Shown here: in pieces, positions 1 to 4,601 of the stretch
How positions within the stretch are numbered: position 1 is the stretch's first letter
How the letters are laid out: each line of letters starts with the position of its first letter
Assembly: GCA_020354085.1 (NCBI GenBank)
Contig: CP070641.1
Location: forward strand, 599,919-605,496
DNA length: 5,578 nt
Origin: Pseudomonadota bacterium
Lineage (GTDB): Bacteria; Pseudomonadota; Gammaproteobacteria; Acidiferrobacterales; Sulfurifustaceae
Direction of reading: 5' to 3'
The notes under the pieces: generated by a model
Seen by the model: only the letters and a program-made list of their open reading frames with translations
What the model was told of the DNA's origin: nothing
The model's database searches: none
Program-made: the position numbers and the translations under genes

Positions 1-1
1 G

Positions 2-538
2 TCGCTGACGGACGAGTTCACTGGCTTGTCCAACCGCCGCGCCTTTATGCGTCGGCTGCAGGACGAAATTGGTCGTTCGCAACGCTACGGCACGACCCTC
101 GCATTGGTCCTAATCGACCTTGACGAATTCAAGTCGATCAACGACGTCTACGGCCACACTGCCGGTGATGAAGTCTTGCGTTGCTACGCCCAGCATGTGC
201 TGACCATCCTGCGCCATCACGACATGGTGGCCCGCTACGGCGGGGAGGAGTTCGCTGTGCTATTGCCCAACACCGATCGCGAGGGCGCGCTGGCTGCGAT
301 CAACAAGGTGCGCAGCCGTGCGCTCGAGCTGCGCTGCGAGTACGGGGGCAAGCCCCTGCCCGTGCCGACCTTTTCTGCTGGTCTCACGCTCTATGCGCCG
401 GGCGAGTCAGCCAAAGAGCTGATCGACCGGGCCGACCGCGCCCTCTACCGCGCCAAGCACATGGGCCGTAACCGTATCGAGGCCGAGCTGCCGGCCACCT
501 TCGTCTCGACGACCGAATCCGAAGTGACGGAATACTGA
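2..538 (+). CDS. GGDEF-domain diguanylate cyclase, C-terminal part (5' truncated by window)
   Basis: The reading frame is open from the first bases (codons from position 2) and ends at TGA 536-538, so the true start lies upstream. The visible protein is almost exactly one GGDEF domain, beginning with the typical entry sequence S-L-T-D-E-F-T-G-L-S-N-R-R. Substrate and metal residues are present: D-L-D-E-F-K-S-I-N-D, then G-H-T-A-G-D, and the signature GGEEF at 239-253. An RHHD inhibitory I-site (212-223) sits five residues before the signature, the normal spacing for product feedback. It should therefore make cyclic di-GMP from two GTP and be inhibited by it; this follows from family knowledge. 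The domain is followed by about 15 unstructured residues. The sensory N-terminal region is outside the window. An internal TTG at 26 lies within the domain and is not a plausible start. The next gene downstream is a clear paralogue. Confidence 0.93.
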   Translation, partial: SLTDEFTGLSNRRAFMRRLQDEIGRSQRYGTTLALVLIDLDEFKSINDVYGHTAGDEVLRCYAQHVLTILRHHDMVARYGGEEFAVLLPNTDREGALAAINKVRSRALELRCEYGGKPLPVPTFSAGLTLYAPGESAKELIDRADRALYRAKHMGRNRIEAELPATFVSTTESEVTEY

Positions 539-650
539 CTAACGCCGCGATAGCCGGCGGTTCGGCTTAAAAATAGGGAGCGGCAAACCCCGACGGAATG
601 GACTAAGGTTTCAGTGAAGTCCAGCACTTAGCCGTTGGGAGAGCCGTTGC
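539..650 (+). other. Intergenic spacer between the two GGDEF genes
   Basis: These 112 bases separate two same-strand GGDEF genes. They hold small inverted repeats: AGCCG/CGGCT around 552-566, and TGGACT (599-604) with AGTCCA (618-623), a six-pair stem with a 13-base loop. Neither is followed by a T-run, so no intrinsic terminator is evident and co-transcription of the two genes is possible. GCCGTT occurs twice near the end (631-636 and 643-648), overlapping the ribosome binding site region. No convincing -35/-10 pair was seen. Confidence 0.4.
637..643 (+). promoter_or_regulatory. Ribosome binding site for the second GGDEF gene
   Basis: GGGAGAG lies seven bases before the GTG at 651. This spacing supports the GTG as the true start of the 473-residue protein; no better-placed ATG exists near the beginning of the frame. 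Confidence 0.6.
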
Positions 651-2072
651 GTGTCGTCCGCACAGCCGTCGGTCATTGACCCCGATTTACTGGTCACCAT
701 CCGCCGTCACCTCGAGGGGCTGCGCCGTAGCCCCGATGGCGCGGCCCTCTACACGCTAATCGAGCGGGGGCTACAGCGCTTCGCCGGCGCCGACGGGCGC
801 ATCGAGCTGGCGTTCGTGACCTTTCTTAACTCTATCCTCGGTCGATACGCCAAGGACGAGGCCAATCCACCCCCGACGCGCGTCAAGGCGCGCCTGATCC
901 AACAGCGCCTCATGTTGCATCTGCCGTCTCCCGCAACCTCTCCGCCACCAGCGGTCGATTCGGAACAAAAAGAGAGGTCGATCGAGCCGGCGTCGTCCCC
1001 GCCGGGGGCAAGCCAGCCGGTTGCCGACGACGTTCGACCTGTGCCGGAATCAGACCTCGATGCGACCGCTACCGCGTCGCCCGAAATCGCGCCTATCGCG
1101 ATGGCATCGGTTGAGGACTCAGGTAGCGAGGCCGGAGACCCGACCTATCCGGCGGTGGACTTGCCGCCGGTTCACCTGGAAGCGCCAGAGAACGGTTCCG
1201 AATCGACGGCGGGCCAAACGCCATCGGCCGCTCCGCCCGCGCAGGATGCCGCCGCACCAGAGCAGCCGCCAAGGGAATCGACGCCCACTGGTGCGCAGGT
1301 GTCGGCCTTGGTCGACCGCGTGACCGAAAGTATTACGTTCAACCAGGAATTCGATGCGTTGCTCAACACGCAGAGCCGTGCCATCGCGCGAGTCGATAAC
1401 GCGATCCGTGATTTCAACGAGGTAAAGCAGCTCATCGCCAACGGTCTCCAGGAGCTGATGCGCGAGCGCGAGACGCTACAGCATCAATTGACCAGCGCCG
1501 CCGAACGGGTACGCGCCGCCGAGGTCGAGCGCACGCAGTTGCGCCGTGAGCTCGGTAAGGCACGCAAGCACAGTCTCAACGACGAACTGACCGGATTGCC
1601 AAAGACCGAGAGCTTCGTGCGCAATCTGGAATCTGAGATCGGGCGCGTGCGGCGCTATGGTTTTGCGTTGACGCTGGCGCTCGTCGACATCGACGGCCTT
1701 GAAGCGATCAATCGCGAACACGGGCGCGAGGCGGGTGACGCGGTGTTGCGCTGCTATGCCTCCGAGATTCTCGGAAGCTTCCGCTCGTACGACGTTGTCG
1801 CGCGCTATGATGAAGATTCGTTTGCGGTATTGTTTCCCAATACGCAAAAGGAAGGCGCGATTCGTGCGCTCAACAAGGCGCGCAAGCGGGTGAAGGAGGC
1901 GTTCCTGACCCACAACGACAGCCACTTCCCAATGCCGGGTTTCTCGAGTGTGTTGGCAGTGTATGCGCCCGGCGAGAAGGCCTCCGCACTACTGCGACGC
2001 GCCGACGAAGCACTCGATCACGCCAAGCTCAAGGCCCGCGGCCAAACCGTTCTTGCCCTCCCCAGCAGCTAG
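651..2072 (+). CDS. Degenerate GGDEF protein (DEDSF signature) with coiled coil and intact I-site
   Basis: The protein has 473 residues and a GTG start. Residues about 8-90 form a helical, charged N-terminal region that I do not recognise. Residues about 92-215 are a Pro/Ala/Glu/Ser-rich linker, probably disordered. Residues about 215-305 are heptad-like and charged, probably a coiled coil that dimerises the protein. Residues 308-470 are a GGDEF domain opening with S-L-N-D-E-L-T-G-L-P. The signature is DEDSF (387-391) instead of GGDEF/GGEEF: both glycines are gone and the second acidic residue is Ser390. F-K before the conserved Asn is replaced by L-E. The first metal aspartates (D346, D348), N354, the G-D at 362-363 and the RSYD I-site (378-381) at normal spacing are kept. 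Cyclase activity is probably lost; c-di-GMP binding as an effector, or partnering with the upstream active cyclase, is my inference. No signal peptide or membrane segment is seen, so it is probably cytoplasmic. It shares long stretches with its upstream neighbour. Confidence 0.9.
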   Translation: MSSAQPSVIDPDLLVTIRRHLEGLRRSPDGAALYTLIERGLQRFAGADGRIELAFVTFLNSILGRYAKDEANPPPTRVKARLIQQRLMLHLPSPATSPPPAVDSEQKERSIEPASSPPGASQPVADDVRPVPESDLDATATASPEIAPIAMASVEDSGSEAGDPTYPAVDLPPVHLEAPENGSESTAGQTPSAAPPAQDAAAPEQPPRESTPTGAQVSALVDRVTESITFNQEFDALLNTQSRAIARVDNAIRDFNEVKQLIANGLQELMRERETLQHQLTSAAERVRAAEVERTQLRRELGKARKHSLNDELTGLPKTESFVRNLESEIGRVRRYGFALTLALVDIDGLEAINREHGREAGDAVLRCYASEILGSFRSYDVVARYDEDSFAVLFPNTQKEGAIRALNKARKRVKEAFLTHNDSHFPMPGFSSVLAVYAPGEKASALLRRADEALDHAKLKARGQTVLALPSS

Positions 2073-2106
2073 CCCCCGCGGCTCGCGTGCAGCGCCCGGG
2101 CTGCGC

Positions 2107-2112
2107 TATCAT
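2107..2112 (+). promoter_or_regulatory. Possible -10 element upstream of the YfaZ-like gene
   Basis: TATCAT in the context GCGC-TATCAT-GCGCG matches four to five positions of the sigma-70 -10 consensus and would start transcription near 2119, giving a leader of about 40 bases before the GTG at 2159. No -35 hexamer is recognisable at 17 bases upstream, where the sequence is GC-rich. The call is weak and rests on one hexamer. Confidence 0.3.
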
Positions 2113-2145
2113 GCGCGCCACATTTTCTGCTTGTGGCAAAAGGAT

Positions 2146-2152
2146 GGGAGGG
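2146..2152 (+). promoter_or_regulatory. Ribosome binding site fixing the GTG start of the YfaZ-like gene
   Basis: GGGAGGG is a near-perfect Shine-Dalgarno sequence six bases before GTG 2159-2161. It chooses this start over the in-frame GTG at 2087 and the in-frame ATGs between, because translation from 2159 begins exactly at a signal peptide. Confidence 0.75.
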
Positions 2153-2158
2153 CGAAAC

Positions 2159-2734
2159 GTGAATCTTGCGCGCATATTGTCGCTGATGGCCGTGACCCTA
2201 TGGGCCGGTGCGGCGTCGGCCGATGCGATCGATATCAACTTGAACAGCGACTCGGTCGAGGCGCGCTACGCGACCAATTTTCGCAGCGCAGAATTCACCG
2301 TCGGTGGCGTGGTTAACGACAAGTACGACTCCTGGCTTGCCTACACAGGCCTGGTAGCTACCGGTGAACGCACCAGCGGAACGTCGCGCACGGAAGCGGG
2401 CTTGGGTGGACGCATCTATGGAGCCTCCATTGGTGACCCCAACAACATCTCGGGTAATTTTGACTTGCTGGCACTTGGTCTCGGCGGGCAGTTTCGATGG
2501 TTTCCCGGTAACGGGCCGTTTGCGATTGGGGCCTACGGGTACTACGCGCCGGATATCGTAACCGGTCTCGACGGTACGCAATTCTGGGAGGCCGGGGCAC
2601 GGCTCGAGTATGAAGTCGTCAAGGGGACGGCAAGCGTATACGTCGGTTATCGCAAGGCACGCGCCGAATTCAAGGACAACATCGATGCGGATCTCGACAA
2701 AAGCGGCATGATCGGCGTTCGCATCGGATTCTGA
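2159..2734 (+). CDS. YfaZ-family outer membrane beta-barrel protein
   Basis: Starting at the GTG, the protein has 191 residues, close to the roughly 180 of E. coli YfaZ. Residues 1-21 are a Sec signal peptide (M-N-L-A-R then a hydrophobic core), with likely cleavage after A-A-S-A. The mature part alternates polar and hydrophobic residues in repeated strands rich in Gly, Tyr and Phe, and ends in R-I-G-F; a terminal Phe is the usual signal recognised by the BAM outer membrane assembly machinery. The stretch Y-Y-A-P-D followed by G-A-R-L-E-Y-E and V-Y-V-G-Y-R-K is what I associate with YfaZ-like proteins. Localisation is predicted to be the outer membrane; the family has no well-defined substrate and I assign none. 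It stands 86 bases after the GGDEF gene and converges on the fcc operon. It could instead be another small eight-stranded barrel. Confidence 0.75.
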   Translation: MNLARILSLMAVTLWAGAASADAIDINLNSDSVEARYATNFRSAEFTVGGVVNDKYDSWLAYTGLVATGERTSGTSRTEAGLGGRIYGASIGDPNNISGNFDLLALGLGGQFRWFPGNGPFAIGAYGYYAPDIVTGLDGTQFWEAGARLEYEVVKGTASVYVGYRKARAEFKDNIDADLDKSGMIGVRIGF

Positions 2735-2740
2735 CCGACG

Positions 2741-2775
2741 ATTAAGAAAAAACGGGGCGGCTGCGCCGCCCCGTT
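2741..2775 (-). terminator. Rho-independent terminator of the fcc operon
   Basis: An 11-base perfect inverted repeat (2751-2761 with 2765-2775) with a three-base loop has a GC-rich core of nine pairs. Read on the minus strand it is followed by TTTTTTCTTAAT, a proper U-tract, so it ends transcription coming from fccB, whose stop codon is 22 bases upstream. On the plus strand the hairpin is followed by TTCGACC rather than a T-run, so it would be at best a weak stop for the convergent YfaZ-like gene. Confidence 0.9.
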
Positions 2776-2797
2776 CGACCATTGGGCCAAGTTTCGA

Positions 2798-4081
2798 CTA
2801 GCCCCAAATATCCGCGGTGATTGAGTCATACCACCCGTAGGTGTACTTGTACTCCTCCTCGCGGAACGCGGCCGGTGCATCCGCTGGGCTCACGCCGCCC
2901 GCACCCTGTACCGCGACGATTCCCTTATCGGTCACCCGATAGACAGCCGCGACTGAGATGCCGTGCTTGGGCGCAACGATGCTGTAGCAGGTGTTGACAT
3001 AGGAAACGTCGGCAATGGTCTTGCCGCGCATCATCGCCACGATCGCCGCCGCACAGATTTTTCCCTGACTGCTTGCGGCAAAGCCTGATTTCGGCATGGC
3101 GCCGGCAATACTGGCGTCGCCGATCACGTGGATGCCGGGGTGTTTCTGGGACTCGAAGGTCTTGGGATCCACCGGGCACCAGCCCTTGTCGTCGGCGAGT
3201 CCGGCTTTGATGGCGATCTTGCCGGCGGCCTGGGCTGGGATGACGTTGGCGACATCGGCTTTGTGTTTGTCCAGCGCGTCGACAATCATCTTCTTTGTAT
3301 CTACCGCTTTGACCACGCCGCCCTTGGCGCCCGCCACCCATTCGATCATTCCGGGGTAGTGCTGTTGCCAGCCGGCTTGGAATAGCCCTTGCTTCGAGAA
3401 CTTATCCTTGGCGTCGAGGATTAGGATCTTGGATTTGGGCTTATGCTTCTTCAGGTAGTGCGCGATCATGCTGGCGCGCTCATACGGGCCGGGCGGGCAG
3501 CGGAACGGATTGGGCGGCGACGCCATTACCACGACACCGCCATCTTTCATGGCCTCAAGTTGCTTGCGCAGCAGTACCGTCTGCGCTCCAGCCTTCCAGG
3601 CATGCGGCATGATCTCGGCCGCCTTTTCGTCATATCCTTCGATCGAGCCCCACTTGAGCGAAATGCCCGGCGAAACGACCAGCCGATCATACTTGATCGA
3701 CTTGCCGCTCTTCAGTTTGACGCTCTTACCTGCTGGATCAATCTCGGTGACGGTGTCGTGCACGACGTCCACACCATACTTCTTCTGCAAGGTGTCGAAC
3801 TTGTGCGTGATGTCATCCATTTGCTTGAGTCCGCCGAGCACCAGATTGCTGAACGGACAGGTAATGAATTCCTTTTGCTTCTCGATGAGGGTGACCTTGA
3901 TTCCGGAATCGGCGCGCCGCAGGTACTTGGCGCAGCTAGCACCGCCAAAACCACCACCAATCACGACCACATGGCCGCCAGCCGCGCGGGCGCGGGGTGC
4001 ATACGCGAGGGAGCCGAGCGCCGTGGCGGCACCGGCGGCACCGGCGATCTTGATGAAACTACGACGTGAGAAATTGCTCAT
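2798..4081 (-). CDS. fccB: Flavocytochrome c sulfide dehydrogenase, flavoprotein subunit FccB
   Basis: The 427-residue protein oxidises sulfide (to sulfur or polysulfide) in the periplasm and passes electrons through its disulfide and FAD to the haem subunit. It begins with a Tat signal (S-R-R-S-F-I-K at residues 4-10, hydrophobic region, cleavage probably after A-R-A near 33), consistent with export of a folded, FAD-loaded protein. An N-terminal dinucleotide-binding motif V-V-V-I-G-G-G-F-G-G follows at 38-47. Cys75 in I-T-C-P-F-S-N lies where the Allochromatium enzyme attaches FAD covalently. Cys195 (F-R-C-P-P-G-P-Y-E-R-A) and Cys365 (N-T-C-Y-S) match the redox disulfide pair. H-V-I-G-D-A-S at 318-324 is the second FAD-binding segment. 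Full-length similarity to FccB as I recall it extends to the C-terminal W-Y-D-S-I region. The ATG is preceded by AAGGAGG (4087-4093), which overlaps the fccA stop codon; the gap to fccA is 10 bases, so the genes are co-transcribed and probably translationally coupled. An extra Cys50 lies just after the glycine motif. Confidence 0.96.
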   Translation of the reverse strand: MSNFSRRSFIKIAGAAGAATALGSLAYAPRARAAGGHVVVIGGGFGGASCAKYLRRADSGIKVTLIEKQKEFITCPFSNLVLGGLKQMDDITHKFDTLQKKYGVDVVHDTVTEIDPAGKSVKLKSGKSIKYDRLVVSPGISLKWGSIEGYDEKAAEIMPHAWKAGAQTVLLRKQLEAMKDGGVVVMASPPNPFRCPPGPYERASMIAHYLKKHKPKSKILILDAKDKFSKQGLFQAGWQQHYPGMIEWVAGAKGGVVKAVDTKKMIVDALDKHKADVANVIPAQAAGKIAIKAGLADDKGWCPVDPKTFESQKHPGIHVIGDASIAGAMPKSGFAASSQGKICAAAIVAMMRGKTIADVSYVNTCYSIVAPKHGISVAAVYRVTDKGIVAVQGAGGVSPADAPAAFREEEYKYTYGWYDSITADIWG

Positions 4082-4091
4082 GATCGCCTCC

Positions 4092-4418
4092 TTACTTCTT
4101 TAGGCCGGCGATGTAACCCGCCAGCGCCTCAACTTCGGCATCGGTATAACCCTTGGCGTGCCGACCCATCACCGTTGACGGCCGCTTGCCCGAGCGAAAA
4201 TCCTTCATCAAGGCGACGATATTTACCGCCGTGAGTTGCTGCAGGCTGGGGATGGAACCGGGACTGCGTCCCTCGGGTCCGTGACAGGAAAAACAATTGA
4301 CTGCCATATTGGCAGCCTGGGCCGCCGAAACCGGTGCATCGGCCGCCTGGGCGGATGCAACGACCAGCAGGCCGGCGGCTCCCAGGGACAGGAGCACCGC
4401 GCGAGATGATATGGACAT
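4092..4418 (-). CDS. fccA: Monoheme cytochrome c subunit FccA of sulfide dehydrogenase
   Basis: The 108-residue protein is the electron-accepting haem subunit paired with FccB. Residues 1-25 are a Sec signal peptide with likely cleavage at A-Q-A/A-D; periplasmic export is required for haem attachment. The single haem motif is C-F-S-C-H at 42-46. Met84 in S-T-V-M-G-R-H-A-K-G-Y is the likely sixth haem ligand; this segment closely resembles the S-T-I-M-G-R-I-A-K-G-Y stretch I recall in the N-terminal haem domain of Allochromatium FccA. That FccA has two haem domains and about twice the length; here only the first is present, as in the monoheme FccA of green sulfur bacteria. The ATG at 4418 is chosen over an in-frame GTG at 4433 because AGGAGG lies six bases before it and the signal peptide starts there. 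The gene is first in a two-gene operon with fccB. Confidence 0.93.
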   Translation of the reverse strand: MSISSRAVLLSLGAAGLLVVASAQAADAPVSAAQAANMAVNCFSCHGPEGRSPGSIPSLQQLTAVNIVALMKDFRSGKRPSTVMGRHAKGYTDAEVEALAGYIAGLKK

Positions 4419-4424
4419 GCAGAA

Positions 4425-4430
4425 CCTCCT
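4425..4430 (-). promoter_or_regulatory. Ribosome binding site of fccA
   Basis: AGGAGG on the minus strand ends six bases before the ATG at 4418. It overlaps the alternative in-frame GTG region (4431-4433), which argues against that earlier start. Confidence 0.75.
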
Positions 4431-4553
4431 CACTCAAAGCAAATGGATTAGGGACGGTGCCGGCATCACACCGCCATGGGCGTGCGTTGGTTTGTTAAGC
4501 GGAGGACGCTACGCGCAACCTTCGTAGTGTTTTGGACGACGAGCCTCTACGCT

Positions 4554-4567
4554 TTGACCTAGGTCAA
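4554..4567 (-). promoter_or_regulatory. FNR/CRP-family operator upstream of fccAB
   Basis: TTGACCTAGGTCAA is a perfect 14-base palindrome of the form TTGA-N6-TCAA, the recognition pattern of FNR, ANR, DNR and FixK regulators (strict FNR consensus has T and A in place of the inner C and G). It lies about 136 bases before the fccA ATG and only 34 bases past the stop of the nuclease gene, in an otherwise non-coding stretch. If it activates from the usual -41.5 position, transcription would begin near 4519; no good -10 hexamer is seen there (AACACT matches three of six). The regulator's identity and the sign of regulation are inference. Confidence 0.6.
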
Positions 4568-4587
4568 TAAATTCCCCTAATTGACCT
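4561..4587. repeat. Inverted repeat adding a third TTGACCT half-site
   Basis: AGGTCAAT (4561-4568) and ATTGACCT (4580-4587) are exact inverted copies 11 bases apart. The left arm is also the right half of the 14-base palindrome, so the region holds three copies of the same seven-base half-site: TTGACCT at 4554 and 4581, and AGGTCAA at 4561. It may be an extended operator. As RNA the eight-pair stem could form, but it has no following T-run on the minus strand, so it is not a clear terminator for the upstream nuclease gene. Confidence 0.55.
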
Positions 4588-4601
4588 CAGAATGGCTCTC
4601 G

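Noticed and set aside
566..596. Sigma-28 (FliA) promoter, TAAA followed by CCCGACGG
   Set aside because: The spacing is about two bases too long and the downstream element matches GCCGATAA poorly; too weak to annotate.
570..650. c-di-GMP-I (GEMM) riboswitch ahead of the second GGDEF gene, suggested by GCGGCAAACC
   Set aside because: Only the short GGCAAACC piece resembles the consensus; the following ACGCAAAGCCTCCGG-like block and the tetraloop-receptor stem are missing.
1476..1925. 149-codon minus-strand open frame opposite the degenerate GGDEF domain
   Set aside because: It is a mirror of the GGDEF coding frame, with no ribosome binding site or domain of its own.
2087..2105. GCAGC/GCTGC inverted repeat as terminator of the second GGDEF gene
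   Set aside because: The stem is only about five pairs and has no T-run after it.
2087..2158. Upstream GTG and ATG starts for the YfaZ-like protein
   Set aside because: They would put a cysteine- and arginine-containing extension before the signal peptide and ignore the strong GGGAGGG placed for the GTG at 2159.
2198..2782. 194-codon minus-strand open frame opposite the YfaZ-like gene
   Set aside because: It is antisense to a gene with a good signal peptide, barrel pattern and ribosome binding site, runs through the terminator hairpin, and its product shows no recognisable domain.
3443..4103. Two plus-strand open frames of 208 and 211 codons opposite fccB
   Set aside because: Both lie antisense to the strongly supported fccB frame; their translations are low in plausible protein features and reflect GC-rich codon bias.
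4431..4433. Earlier GTG start for fccA
   Set aside because: It overlaps the AGGAGG ribosome binding site of the ATG at 4418 and would add five residues in front of a normal signal peptide.
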